From assembly GCA_020845635.1 (NCBI GenBank), contig JADLFI010000048.1, positions 1 through 64,000 on the forward strand: a stretch of DNA of 64,000 nt, read 5' to 3'. This document shows positions 18,471-27,670 of this stretch, piece by piece. Position 1 is the first letter of the stretch. Every line of letters begins with the position of its first letter. Under the pieces are notes generated by a model that was given only the letters and a program-made list of their open reading frames with translations, was not told where the DNA came from and made no database searches. Made by a program: the position numbers and the translations under genes. This DNA is from Bacteroidia bacterium (GTDB lineage: Bacteria; Bacteroidota; Bacteroidia; UBA4408).

Positions 18471-19535
18471 ATGAAAGTGTATTTTCCACATTTAAACACG
18501 CTTCGTTTTTTTGCTGCTTTGTTAGTATTTGTACATCATGTAGAGATGTATAAAAAACTCTTTAGTTTAAATAACTTTTTTGATAACTCTACAATACAGC
18601 TAATGGGTAAGATTGGTGTTACCTTATTTTTTGTGCTGAGTGGTTTTTTAATTACTTATTTGTTAATAGCAGAGGAGAAAGAGCATGGGTTTATCAGTAT
18701 TAAAGCTTTTTATATACGTAGAATTAAACGGATATGGCCTTTGTATTTTTTATTAATCATACTTGCATTTTTTGTGTTGCCACAAATTTCATGGATGAAC
18801 TTACCGGGGCATAACAATGAGCACTTTTATACGAAGCTTGCTTTTTTTGTGCTGATGATGCCTAATGTTATTCATGCATTGGGTGCAGGAGTTGCTTATG
18901 CTACACCGGCCTGGTCAATTGGGGTAGAAGAGCAGTTTTATTTAATATGGCCTTGGTTAATGAGATATGTAAGAAATAAAATGAACATAGTACTCGGGGT
19001 TATTTTATTTTATTTGGTGGTAAAATATACATTAGCCTGGAATACAGATGTTGAATTTATTAATCAATTAAATAAAATATGGAACTTGTTTCCTATTGAT
19101 AATATGGCTGTTGGCGGATTTTTTGCCATTGCATTTCATTATCATTATTCAGGCATTATTGCTTTTGTACAAAATAAATGGTTGCAAATTGCAGTATGGA
19201 TAACCACAATTTCCCTAATAATTTCAGGGAAGAGTCTGGGATTTTTTCATTATCAGATTTACGCAGTATTATTTGGACTAATTATATTTAACTTGGCACT
19301 TAATAAAAACAGTATAGTTCAATTCCGTTCGGATATTATTGAATATTTAGGGCGAATTTCTTATGGTATTTATATGTATCATTCTATTACTATTGTTGTG
19401 TGTATTAAACTGCTTATGCACTTTGCCATCTTTAATCAAGTGCTTTTATATTTGCTAAGTTTATTGATGACTATAGGAGTTTCGGCCTTATCATACGAGT
19501 TTTTTGAAGTAAAAATTACAGGAAAAAGAAAGTAG
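18471..19535 (+). CDS. Acyltransferase family 3 (OafA/YrhL-like) membrane protein
   Basis: The 354-residue integral membrane protein has about ten helices and the acyltransferase-3 signature: LNTLRFFAALLVFVHHVE at the N terminus with the catalytic His, GVTLFFVLSGFLITY, FYIRRIKRIWPLYF, and WSIGVEEQFYLIWP. Such enzymes transfer acetyl or other acyl groups to extracytoplasmic sugars such as O-antigen, peptidoglycan or capsule. The substrate cannot be read from sequence. A consensus promoter lies directly upstream. Confidence 0.9.
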   Translation: MKVYFPHLNTLRFFAALLVFVHHVEMYKKLFSLNNFFDNSTIQLMGKIGVTLFFVLSGFLITYLLIAEEKEHGFISIKAFYIRRIKRIWPLYFLLIILAFFVLPQISWMNLPGHNNEHFYTKLAFFVLMMPNVIHALGAGVAYATPAWSIGVEEQFYLIWPWLMRYVRNKMNIVLGVILFYLVVKYTLAWNTDVEFINQLNKIWNLFPIDNMAVGGFFAIAFHYHYSGIIAFVQNKWLQIAVWITTISLIISGKSLGFFHYQIYAVLFGLIIFNLALNKNSIVQFRSDIIEYLGRISYGIYMYHSITIVVCIKLLMHFAIFNQVLLYLLSLLMTIGVSALSYEFFEVKITGKRK

Positions 19536-19625
19536 TTACTTGAAATATGGTTTCTGTAAATACAGGAGAATAGGTATGCTGAGGCAGAATAACAATTTTT
19601 AAGCCCTTTAGCCCAAATGCTTTTG

Positions 19626-19633
19626 TATATTTG
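19626..19633 (+). promoter_or_regulatory. Bacteroidota-type -7 element of trxB
   Basis: TATATTTG lies 17 bp before the ATG at 19651 and matches TAnnTTTG. The -33 element is not clear. Confidence 0.5.
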
Positions 19634-19650
19634 TGATAAATAATAATACT

Positions 19651-20598
19651 ATGGAAAATACCACAACAGAAAAAGTAAATTGCCTTATTATAGGTTCGGG
19701 ACCCGCAGGATATACCGCTGCAATATATACCGCCCGTGCAGATATGAAACCGGTTATGTATCAGGGATTGCAACCGGGTGGACAATTAACCATAACTACT
19801 GAAGTAGAAAATTTTCCCGGATATCCTGATGGAGCACAAGGGCCTCAAATGATGGAGGATTTTAAGAAGCAAGCCGAAAGATTTGGCACTGACATTCGTT
19901 GGGGCATGGTTACATCTGTTGATTTCAGCAGCTATCCGCATAAAGTTGTTGTTGACGAAAAACATCATATTGAAGCTAATGCGGTAATTATTGCTACCGG
20001 AGCATCGGCCAAGTGGTTAGGATTACCTTCCGAGAAAAAGTTGAATGGTTTTGGTGTGTCGGCCTGTGCAGTATGTGATGGTTTCTTTTTTAAAGGTCAA
20101 GATGTGGCTATTGTTGGTGCCGGTGATACGGCAGCCGAAGAGGCTTCATATTTGGCCAAACTTTGTCGAAAAGTATATATGTTGGTAAGAAGAGATGAAA
20201 TGAGAGCCTCAAAAGCCATGCAACATAGGGTACAAAACACTGCTAATATTGAAATTTTATACAACCACAGCACTGTTGAAATTTTGGGAGAACAAGGAGT
20301 TACCGGAGTAAAGGTATTTAATACCAAAACCAATCAGGAAAGAATATTAGATATTACCGGTTTCTTTGTGGCTATTGGTCATGAGCCTAATTCAAAAGAG
20401 TTTAAGCCATATTTGAATATGGATGAAAATGGTTATATTTTAACTGTTCCCGGAAGTACGCGTACCAATGTTGAAGGTGTTTTTGCCTGTGGAGATGTGC
20501 AAGATCATATTTATCGACAAGCTGTAACAGCAGCAGGTAGTGGTTGTATGGCTGCTTTAGATGCTGAAAGATTTTTAGCAGCCAAAGGCTTGCATTAA
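19651..20598 (+). CDS. trxB: Thioredoxin reductase
   Basis: This NADPH-dependent flavoenzyme keeps thioredoxin reduced. The ATG at 19651 gives 315 residues; the in-frame GTG at 19633 overlaps the promoter element and is unlikely. Visible motifs are the FAD-binding IIGSGPAGYTAA, the redox-active CAVCDG (CxxC), the NADPH-binding VGAGDTAAEEA and the C-terminal FAD motif ACGDVQDHIYRQ. The arrangement is that of low-molecular-weight bacterial TrxB. Confidence 0.96.
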   Translation: MENTTTEKVNCLIIGSGPAGYTAAIYTARADMKPVMYQGLQPGGQLTITTEVENFPGYPDGAQGPQMMEDFKKQAERFGTDIRWGMVTSVDFSSYPHKVVVDEKHHIEANAVIIATGASAKWLGLPSEKKLNGFGVSACAVCDGFFFKGQDVAIVGAGDTAAEEASYLAKLCRKVYMLVRRDEMRASKAMQHRVQNTANIEILYNHSTVEILGEQGVTGVKVFNTKTNQERILDITGFFVAIGHEPNSKEFKPYLNMDENGYILTVPGSTRTNVEGVFACGDVQDHIYRQAVTAAGSGCMAALDAERFLAAKGLH

Positions 20599-20633
20599 TA
20601 TACTTTAAACAATATGCCATTTTAGGGGAAGTT

Positions 20634-20654
20634 CCCATGAGCTTGATGGGTTTT
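20634..20654 (+). terminator. Weak hairpin after trxB
   Basis: CCCAT and ATGGG form a 5-bp stem with a 7-nt loop followed by TTTT, 36 bp past the trxB stop. The stem is short, so this is a tentative intrinsic terminator. Confidence 0.35.
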
Positions 20655-20761
20655 GCTATTGAAAGTGGGCGGATGTTTTAAGAATAGGGTATTACTCATA
20701 TTTTGAAGTAGAGAAACAATAATACGGGCAGAAAGCAGTTAATGAATATATCTATAAAAGG

Positions 20762-22213
20762 ATGCAAAAAAAATTCATAACCAATTTAGCACTTCTGTTG
20801 TTATTGAATCTTTTGATAAAGCCTTTTTGGATTTTAGGAATTGACCGTACCGTTCAAAACACAGTAAGTCCGGAAGAGTATGGTTTGTTTTATGCCTTGT
20901 TTAATTTCTCTTTTCTTTTTAATATTCTGCTCGACTTTGGAATAACCAATTTCAATAACAAGAATATTGCACAAAACAATCACTTATTACAAAAACATTT
21001 ATCGGGAATTATCATATTACGGTTTTTGTTAGGTGTTTTGTATGTCTTTATTACCATGCTTTTCGGGTATTTTGTGGGATACAACAGTTATCAGCTTAAG
21101 CTATTGCTGATTATGACCTTTAATCAATTTCTGGCTTCATTTATTTTATATATACGAAGTAATTTATCGGGTTTGCACTTGTTTAAAACCGATAGTATAA
21201 TATCGGTCCTAGACCGATTAATTATGATTGCCATTTGTGCACTCCTGTTATGGGGTGGCGTAACCGGAAGTCAGAATCCTTTTAAGATTGAATGGTATAT
21301 TTACAGCCAGACTATTGCCTATGTGATATCGGCCATAATTTCAATGTTTATAGTTTGGGAGAAAGCCCGGTTTAGAAAATTACAATGGAATAAAGCCTTT
21401 TTTATAATTATTCTAAAACAAAGCTATCCTTATGCCATATTGGTTTTACTGATGACTTTTTATAACCGAATTGATGCTGTAATGCTTGAGCGTATGTTGA
21501 TTGACGGTAAAGAACAGTCGTCAGTGTATGCATCTGCTTATCGACTATTAGATGCATCAAATATGATTGCTTACTTATTTGCAGGATTACTGCTTCCTAT
21601 ATTTGCACGTATGATAAAGCTTAAGCAAAACATTGAAGAGATGGCAAAACTCTCATTCTCCTTATTGTTTATGCTTTCGGTTTGTGTGGCTATGTTTTCG
21701 TATTTTTATAATTACGATATTATGAATTTACTCTATCATCACCATACCAACGAGTCGGCTCCGGTTTTTTCGATATTAATGTTTTGCTTTGTGTTTGTAT
21801 CAACAACCTATGTTTTCGGCACATTGCTAACTGCCAATGGCAGTATGAAAATACTTAATTTGATGGCAGGAGGCGGTATGATACTAAACATTATTTTGAA
21901 CCTAATATTTATTGAGCAATATAAGGCTTTGGGGAGCGCTGTAAGCAGCCTGATAACACAAGGACTAACAGCTTTATTTCAGGTTTTTGCAGCAGTATAT
22001 ATTTTTAAAATGCGAGTTAATTATCGCTTTATTGGAGCTGTACTCTTATTTATTGTTGGAGCATGGATTATTACCTATACGGTAAAGCAATATGTTGCCA
22101 ATATTTATTTAGCAGTTATAGCCTGTGTTTTTGGAATAACAGTTTATGCCTTATTATTACGTTTAATTGATATTAAAGGATTGATAAAAGAGTTTAGAAT
22201 AAAGACAAGTTAG
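20762..22213 (+). CDS. Oligosaccharide flippase family protein (Wzx/MVF-like)
   Basis: The 483-residue, very hydrophobic protein has about 12-14 membrane helices and the polysaccharide_synt N-terminal pattern: KPFWILGIDRTVQN, then EYGLFYALFNFSFLFN and DFGITNFNNKNIA. The family flips lipid-linked sugar units across the inner membrane. An acyltransferase lies upstream, but no glycosyltransferase is adjacent. Its stop overlaps that of convergent gmk by 4 bp. Confidence 0.85.
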   Translation: MQKKFITNLALLLLLNLLIKPFWILGIDRTVQNTVSPEEYGLFYALFNFSFLFNILLDFGITNFNNKNIAQNNHLLQKHLSGIIILRFLLGVLYVFITMLFGYFVGYNSYQLKLLLIMTFNQFLASFILYIRSNLSGLHLFKTDSIISVLDRLIMIAICALLLWGGVTGSQNPFKIEWYIYSQTIAYVISAIISMFIVWEKARFRKLQWNKAFFIIILKQSYPYAILVLLMTFYNRIDAVMLERMLIDGKEQSSVYASAYRLLDASNMIAYLFAGLLLPIFARMIKLKQNIEEMAKLSFSLLFMLSVCVAMFSYFYNYDIMNLLYHHHTNESAPVFSILMFCFVFVSTTYVFGTLLTANGSMKILNLMAGGGMILNIILNLIFIEQYKALGSAVSSLITQGLTALFQVFAAVYIFKMRVNYRFIGAVLLFIVGAWIITYTVKQYVANIYLAVIACVFGITVYALLLRLIDIKGLIKEFRIKTS

Positions 22214-22794
22214 GCATAAATAAAATCAGCCACTAACTTTTCAGCATCAGTCAAAGCCTGAATAATATCATCATTCACGAGAATATAATCAAACTCGGCC
22301 GAATACTTCATTTCCTTTTCGGCTTTATCCATTCTGCGTTTAATACTTTCGGGAGTTTCTGTAGCTCTTTGTTTTAATCTTTCTTCCAAATCTTTAATAG
22401 AAGGGGCTTTTACAAATATAGCCAGTGCCTTATCCCCAAATATTTTTTTTAAATTTAATCCGCCAACTACATCAACATCAAAAATAACATGATGTTTCTT
22501 AGCCCATATACGTTCTATTTCGGATTTTAGAGTTCCGTAATAATTATTCTCATAAACCTCTTGCCACTCAATAAAAGCGTTTTCCTCAATTTTTTTCTTA
22601 AACTCTCTAACACCAATAAAATAGTAGTCTTTGCCATCTTTCTCGCCAGTACGCCTTTTACGGCTGCATGCCGAAACAGAAAACTCTATTTCGGGGAATT
22701 TACTTAGGATATGATGAACAATAGTAGTTTTTCCGGCTCCCGAGGGGGCAGAAAAAATAATTAATTTACCGCTTGGTATATAGTTTCCGGTCAT
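22210..22794 (-). CDS. gmk: Guanylate kinase
   Basis: The enzyme phosphorylates GMP to GDP with ATP. At 194 residues it has normal length. It carries the P-loop SAPSGAGKTTI, the GMP-binding ACSRKRRTGEKDGKDYYFI block, FDVDVVGGLNLKK, and the lid segment with Arg-rich RLKQRATETPESIKRRM. Its start overlaps the stop of yicC as ATGA, forming a two-gene operon that is common in bacteria. Confidence 0.96.
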   Translation of the reverse strand: MTGNYIPSGKLIIFSAPSGAGKTTIVHHILSKFPEIEFSVSACSRKRRTGEKDGKDYYFIGVREFKKKIEENAFIEWQEVYENNYYGTLKSEIERIWAKKHHVIFDVDVVGGLNLKKIFGDKALAIFVKAPSIKDLEERLKQRATETPESIKRRMDKAEKEMKYSAEFDYILVNDDIIQALTDAEKLVADFIYA

Positions 22795-23666
22795 AAAACG
22801 TTCATCAATTGTTCTTTAATTTTTTCTAATTCATCTTTCATCTGAACAACTATTTTCTGTATTTCTGCATCGTTAGCCTTTGAGCCTATAGTATTTATTT
22901 CCCTGCCTATTTCCTGCGAAATAAAACCAAGCTTACGACCTGAGGATTCTTCTTTAATTAAGGTGTCCAAAAAATAGTTGCAATGAGTCTTTAGTCTTAA
23001 CTTCTCTTCTGTAATATCCATCTTTTCGAGATAATAAATAAGCTCTTCTTCAAATCTGTTCTTGTCTATTTTATCTTTAACAATAGTTTGGTTTAAGTGG
23101 TTATCAATTCTTTTTCTTACTTGTATTATTCTTTTTTTATCTAAGGGGTCAATTTTTTTAAAAAGATTTAGAATGTTGTTTATTCTTTTTTGAAAATCTT
23201 TTCCTAATAATTTTCCTTCATCAGCTCTAAACTTGTTGAATTTATTAAGCGCTATGCCAATAGCCTCTTTTACCTTTGTTATTTCGTTGCTGTCGGCAGT
23301 CGCAATTTCTTGCTTAAAAACATCGGGTAAGGTAAGAACTTTTGATAAGATATCGCTTTTTTCTTGATGTATTTCTTTGGCAAAACTAAATAATTCGTGA
23401 TAGTATTTTTGGGCAGTCTTACGGTCAAACAATATTTTTTTATCAGAAAAATCTCCTTCAAAAGAAATACAAAAATCAATCTTTCCACGCTCTACATAAT
23501 CAGCAATTATTGTTCTAAATTCTGATTCGTAAATACGCAATGAGGAAGGGAGCTTCAGGAATAAATCTAACTGCTTGCTGTTTACAGACTTGATTTCAAC
23601 AACAATTTGCTTCTTCAAATAGCTTAATTTTGCATTTCCAAAACCGGTCATTGACCTTATTTTCAT
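22791..23666 (-). CDS. YicC/YloC family endoribonuclease
   Basis: The ATG at 23666 opens with MKIRSMTGFGNA, the canonical family N terminus; an in-frame ATG 39 bp further upstream is probably not used. The 291-residue protein ends with the typical acidic block SGRKLGFISQEIGREINT followed by GSKANDAEIQ. E. coli YicC and Bacillus YloC are endoribonucleases affecting small RNA and mRNA decay. It is coupled to gmk. Confidence 0.92.
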   Translation of the reverse strand: MKIRSMTGFGNAKLSYLKKQIVVEIKSVNSKQLDLFLKLPSSLRIYESEFRTIIADYVERGKIDFCISFEGDFSDKKILFDRKTAQKYYHELFSFAKEIHQEKSDILSKVLTLPDVFKQEIATADSNEITKVKEAIGIALNKFNKFRADEGKLLGKDFQKRINNILNLFKKIDPLDKKRIIQVRKRIDNHLNQTIVKDKIDKNRFEEELIYYLEKMDITEEKLRLKTHCNYFLDTLIKEESSGRKLGFISQEIGREINTIGSKANDAEIQKIVVQMKDELEKIKEQLMNVL

Positions 23667-23690
23667 TACTTTGAATTTGTTGGTTTGCCG

Positions 23691-23698
23691 GCAAATGT
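23691..23698 (-). promoter_or_regulatory. -7 element of the yicC-gmk operon
   Basis: On the minus strand this reads TACATTTG, matching TAnnTTTG, 24 bp before the yicC ATG. No -33 element of the right spacing is evident. Confidence 0.45.
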
Positions 23699-23875
23699 AT
23701 AACAAAAATCAGAGCTAAGCGTATATCACTGATAATTTCATTAGAAAATTGGTTGGTGGAAGATTAATGATGTGCATTACAAAGTTCTGAAACTCTATGT
23801 TAGTCGCAATATTTATGATTTATATAGTAAATTTGAAAGTACGGCAAGAAGAAAAATATACAACGAATTAGATTA

Positions 23876-23915
23876 AATTAGCAACGCTAATTATTGAGGT
23901 ATTTTAGCACCTCAA
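23876..23915 (+). repeat. Two tandem inverted repeats upstream of the P-loop kinase gene
   Basis: The first is AATTAGC-AAC-GCTAATT (23876-23892). The second is TTGAGGT-8 nt-ACCTCAA (23894 arm start, ending 23915). Both have perfect 7-bp arms and sit 17-57 bp before the ATG at 23933. A TAAATTTG -7-like element at 23828-23835 would put both in the mRNA leader. They could be operators or leader hairpins; function unknown. Confidence 0.55.
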
Positions 23916-23932
23916 AAAGAGTGACAAGTTAC

Positions 23933-24343
23933 ATGGACATAAATCAAAATTTAATTTTACTCAGAGGATTACCGGGAGCCGGAAAAACAAGCTTTGCGCA
24001 CTTAATTTCTGAACAAGGAAAGTATCCGGTATTTTCTGTTGATGATTATTTTACCGACTTGAAGGGGAATTATAATTTTAATTTTAAAGAAAATTTCTTG
24101 GCATATCGTTGGTGTGTGGAAAATACAGAAAAGGCCATACTGGATAAACATCAAAAAATTATTGTTCATAATACCTTTACCATGGACTGGGAGATGGAAC
24201 CTTATTTTTTATTGGCTCAAAAACACCATTGTGCCATTTATGTAATGACTATGGAGAATTATAATGCCTATAAGAATATACACGGTGTTACGAAAGAGCA
24301 GATAATGAAGATGGCAGAAAAATACAAAGTAAAACTTTTTTAA
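23933..24343 (+). CDS. Small P-loop ATPase/kinase (N4BP2-like)
   Basis: The ATG at 23933 is preferred over an in-frame TTG at 23894 that lies inside an inverted repeat. The 136-residue protein has the Walker A motif RGLPGAGKTSFA, an FSVDDYF segment, and a KIIVHNTFTMDWEME region typical of small AAA_33/N4BP2-like kinases. Such proteins include polynucleotide-kinase-like enzymes, but the substrate is unknown. It ends with KYKVKLF. trpS follows 50 bp later with its own promoter. Confidence 0.75.
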   Translation: MDINQNLILLRGLPGAGKTSFAHLISEQGKYPVFSVDDYFTDLKGNYNFNFKENFLAYRWCVENTEKAILDKHQKIIVHNTFTMDWEMEPYFLLAQKHHCAIYVMTMENYNAYKNIHGVTKEQIMKMAEKYKVKLF

Positions 24344-24345
24344 AC

Positions 24346-24374
24346 TTTGGTATTAAATTTTGATATTACATTTG
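24346..24374 (+). promoter_or_regulatory. Bacteroidota-type promoter of trpS
   Basis: TTTG (24346-24349) and TACATTTG (24367-24374) are spaced 17 bp and lie 19 bp before the ATG at 24394. Confidence 0.6.
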
Positions 24375-24393
24375 CAAATGAAATATATAAGTT

Positions 24394-25365
24394 ATGGCAA
24401 GAATACTTACGGGAATACAAAGTTCGGGAGTTCCTCACTTAGGAAATATTTTAGGAGCTATACTACCGGCTATAAAAATTAGTAAAGAATCGGGAAATGA
24501 GTCGTTTTTCTTTATTGCCGATTTACACTCATTTACATCTATTAAAGAAGCCTCTGTGCGCAGGTATAATACTAATGCTGTAGCAGCCGCATGGGTTGCC
24601 TTTGGTTTTGATACCGATAAAAATATTTTATATCGCCAAAGTAAGGTGGCTGAGGTTTGCGAGTTGAGTTGGTACTTGAATTGTTTAACACCTTATCCAA
24701 TGCTGGCTAATGCACACTCGTTTAAAGACAAGTCGGGTAAATTAGCTGATGTAAATGCCGGACTATTTACTTATCCTGTATTGATGGCGGCTGATATATT
24801 ATTGTATAATGCCAATTATGTGCCTGTAGGAAAAGACCAGATTCAGCATTTGGAAATAACCCGTGATATTGCCCTTAAATTTAATAGTTTATATGGCGAA
24901 ACCTTTGTGGTCCCCGAGGCAATAACAGATACACAGGTAATGATAGTTCCCGGGACTGACGGACAAAAAATGAGTAAATCGTATCATAATTTTATTGATA
25001 TTTTTAAAGCCGATAATGAATTGCTGAAAGATATAAAATCAATAGTAACAGATAGTTTACCACTTGAAGCTCCAAAAGACCCGGAGGCTTGTAATGTTTT
25101 TAAAATTTACAAATTAATAGCCAATGATGAGCAAATAAATACTATGCGCAATAACTATATCAAGGGAGGCTATGGTTATGGTCATGCCAAGAAAGAACTG
25201 TATGAGTTAATTGTGAGTAAATTTGCTACGCAGCGTGAGGAGTTTAAGTTTTTGATGAGTAATGAATCTGCTTTGTATCATATCTTGGAAAAAGGAGAAA
25301 ACAAAGCCCGTGAGTACGCTCAGGACACTTTAAGTGTGGTAAGAAAAAAATTAGGTTATAGTTAG
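24394..25365 (+). CDS. trpS: Tryptophanyl-tRNA synthetase
   Basis: This class I synthetase charges tRNA-Trp. The 323-residue length is normal for bacteria. It has the HIGH-like PHLGN after GIQSSG, a PVLMAADILLY segment, the VGKDQIQHLEITRDIA block that contacts substrate, and the KMSKS loop as GQKMSKSYHN. It is convergent with the cytochrome oxidase gene, with 9 bp between stops. Confidence 0.96.
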   Translation: MARILTGIQSSGVPHLGNILGAILPAIKISKESGNESFFFIADLHSFTSIKEASVRRYNTNAVAAAWVAFGFDTDKNILYRQSKVAEVCELSWYLNCLTPYPMLANAHSFKDKSGKLADVNAGLFTYPVLMAADILLYNANYVPVGKDQIQHLEITRDIALKFNSLYGETFVVPEAITDTQVMIVPGTDGQKMSKSYHNFIDIFKADNELLKDIKSIVTDSLPLEAPKDPEACNVFKIYKLIANDEQINTMRNNYIKGGYGYGHAKKELYELIVSKFATQREEFKFLMSNESALYHILEKGENKAREYAQDTLSVVRKKLGYS

Positions 25366-25374
25366 ATCTTATCG

Positions 25375-25968
25375 TTATCTGTAAAATAACAAGAATAAAA
25401 AGAGGTAAATCCAAAGAATATCTAAAAAGTGCCAGTATATGGCGCTTAACTTAAGTTTCAAGTAGTTTTCGGAGTTGAATTGTTTGAGGAAAGAACGAAC
25501 AATTACACCAATTAAATATATTAAACCGCCAAAAAGATGGGCAACGTGAAGCCCTGTAATAATATACAGAAAAGAACCCAAGGGGTTGCTTTGTTTTCCG
25601 GCAAAATATACTTTGTTTTGATATAACTCGCCCCAGGCCTTATATTGCACATAAGTAAACGCTAAACCCAAAATAAAGGTAATAATAAGCCATAAACTAA
25701 TTTGGTTATAATTGTTTTTGCGTACTGCAACCAATGACATATTGATGGTTAAACTGCTGATAAGTATAATGGCGGTACTATAATAAAATGTAAAGGGCAA
25801 ATCAAAATAAATATCGGGTTTGCTGCCCTTTGTTACTACATAGGCACTGGTTAGCCCGGCAAAAGCCATAATAATACTAGCTATGGCAAGAAACAAAAGA
25901 AACTTGGCCGAACGCTCTTTTAGTGCTTTGTTGTATCTTAAATCGTTACTTTGAGATAGATTTTCCAT
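25375..25968 (-). CDS. Cytochrome c oxidase subunit III (heme-copper oxidase)
   Basis: The 197-residue protein has five membrane helices and the subunit III signature: FLLFLAIASIIMAFAGLTSAY in helix one, LYIITGLHVAHLFGGLIYL, and the C-terminal IYWHFLDILWIYLFLFL. It is the short five-helix form. It directly follows the heme O synthase gene on the same strand, so cofactor synthesis and oxidase subunit are likely co-transcribed. Other oxidase subunits are not in the window. Confidence 0.92.
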   Translation of the reverse strand: MENLSQSNDLRYNKALKERSAKFLLFLAIASIIMAFAGLTSAYVVTKGSKPDIYFDLPFTFYYSTAIILISSLTINMSLVAVRKNNYNQISLWLIITFILGLAFTYVQYKAWGELYQNKVYFAGKQSNPLGSFLYIITGLHVAHLFGGLIYLIGVIVRSFLKQFNSENYLKLKLSAIYWHFLDILWIYLFLFLLFYR

Positions 25969-26886
25969 TTATAATTTGTCAATAATTAAGGCAATTTGAA
26001 TAACCGGTAAATACAAAAACGAACCAAACATAAGTTGCTTTGCAGATTTTATATCGCGTTTAATATATAAATTAACTGCCTGTAAAGCAAATAAAATACT
26101 GCTGATGGTAGTAATTATCAAGGCCATATTGCCGGCCACTCCGTAGTACATAGGCAATAAACTTACAGGAATTAAACAAACGGTAATAAACAAAATTTGT
26201 AATGCGCTATTCTTGTTTCGGCCTCCGCGCGAAGGCAATAAATAATATCCTGCTCTGAGGTAATCATCATTTAAAACCCAGGCTATAGCCCAAAAATGGG
26301 GAAACTGCCATACAAACTGTACGAGAAAAAGGATGATGGCAACCGTGCTTAACTCACCCGTTACAGAAGCATATCCCAGCATAGGAGGTATAGCTCCGGG
26401 AATAGCTCCTACGTGTACTGCCAAGGTAGTAACTTTCTTAAGCGGAGTATAAACAAAGGAGTATAAGATAAGAGCTAAGGTACTAAGTATTCCGCTCAAA
26501 GGGTTTAGCCCCAGCCAAAGCATTAAAATACCTACCGTGGCCATTGTTACGGCAATAAATATGGCCTGATTTACGGTCATTCTGCCGGCAGGTAGGGGGC
26601 GGTCCTTAGTTCTGTTCATTAGTTTATCGCGATGGCGTTCAATTATTTGGTTAAAACCATTACTAGCTGCGGTTACCAAAAAACCACCAATAACAAGAAT
26701 CATTAGTTTGCCGTAATCAAGCTTACCGGAGGCTAATATATAACAAAAAGCAGCAGACATAACCACTAAGGTGGCCAGTCGTAGTTTGCCAAAAGCGGCA
26801 ATATCACGTATGCTTATTCTTACGTGTACATCTTCTTCTTTTAACACTTCACTATTCAAAATATTTGTAAAATTGGGATGGAACAA
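25969..26886 (-). CDS. ctaB: Protoheme IX farnesyltransferase (heme O synthase)
   Basis: The enzyme attaches a farnesyl group to heme B for heme O/A oxidases. The 305-residue UbiA-superfamily membrane protein shows the prenyl-diphosphate binding block NQIIERHRDKLMNRTKDRP, the second aspartate-rich loop region around LNDDYLRAGYYLLP, and GAIPGAIPPMLGYA. The start appears to be a TTG at 26886 because the next ATG would delete the first helix. It abuts the subunit III gene with no gap. Confidence 0.93.
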   Translation of the reverse strand: MFHPNFTNILNSEVLKEEDVHVRISIRDIAAFGKLRLATLVVMSAAFCYILASGKLDYGKLMILVIGGFLVTAASNGFNQIIERHRDKLMNRTKDRPLPAGRMTVNQAIFIAVTMATVGILMLWLGLNPLSGILSTLALILYSFVYTPLKKVTTLAVHVGAIPGAIPPMLGYASVTGELSTVAIILFLVQFVWQFPHFWAIAWVLNDDYLRAGYYLLPSRGGRNKNSALQILFITVCLIPVSLLPMYYGVAGNMALIITTISSILFALQAVNLYIKRDIKSAKQLMFGSFLYLPVIQIALIIDKL

Positions 26887-26989
26887 AGGTATTAATATTT
26901 TTCAAAAGGAAGAGATAAAAGCTGCAAAAAGTAATACTGTATTGCGGCAAGTACTGTGTGAGCTGTGAATGGTTAGAAGAGGTTTGTTC

Positions 26990-27655
26990 CTATGAGTTCA
27001 ATAAAAACTCTGCCAGTTTTAAATCAAAAGGATTGGTAATCTTTATATTTTCGTTATTCCCTTCTGTTAGATAAACTTTCGCGCCTGAATACTCAAGAAC
27101 CGAAGCATCATCTGTAAACTCTTGGCGATATTCCTGAAAATAGGCTTTTTTTATGTCAGAAACTTTAAAACACTGCGGAGTTTGAATAATCTTGTAATTG
27201 CTACGATTTACAGCGTGGTTATGAGTTTCGTTAAATTTACGTAATGAGTCTTTTATACTTATGGCCGGAATACCATTTCCCCGGGTAGCAGCCGAAGCAA
27301 AAGCCAAATCAATAGTTTGTTGACTAACTAAAGGACGCACGGCATCATGTATAGCCACAATACCTTCAAGGTTAATTGTGTTTAACGCATTTTGTACTGA
27401 AAAAAAGCGCTCAGCACCGCCTTTCACAATTTGATGCGGAATGTTAAATTTATATTTTATACAAAGCCTTTCCCAAAAGTCTATTTGTTTTTCGGGTAAA
27501 ACAACAATTATTTGCAGGTGGTTATCAAAATCAAAAAACCTGCTTATGCTATGCATTAAAACAGGTTTGTGATGAATTTCTAAAAACTGTTTAGGTATTT
27601 CTGTTCCCATTCGAGAACCTGAACCACCGGCAACAATGATAGCGTATCTATTCAA
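26990..27655 (-). CDS. ispD: 2-C-methyl-D-erythritol 4-phosphate cytidylyltransferase
   Basis: IspD performs the third step of the MEP isoprenoid pathway, making CDP-methylerythritol. The 221-residue protein has the nucleotide-binding AGGSGSRMGTEIPKQFLEI, the central AIHDAVRPLVS, and TPQCFKVSDIKKAY then FTDDASVLEYSG. It lies 15 bp after queA on the same strand. Confidence 0.95.
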   Translation of the reverse strand: MNRYAIIVAGGSGSRMGTEIPKQFLEIHHKPVLMHSISRFFDFDNHLQIIVVLPEKQIDFWERLCIKYKFNIPHQIVKGGAERFFSVQNALNTINLEGIVAIHDAVRPLVSQQTIDLAFASAATRGNGIPAISIKDSLRKFNETHNHAVNRSNYKIIQTPQCFKVSDIKKAYFQEYRQEFTDDASVLEYSGAKVYLTEGNNENIKITNPFDLKLAEFLLNS

Positions 27656-27670
27656 TTCTATTAGGTTTGA

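Noticed and set aside
19516-19785. 89-codon minus-strand frame over the acyltransferase-trxB gap
   Set aside because: It covers the trxB start and promoter and lacks any recognisable protein feature.
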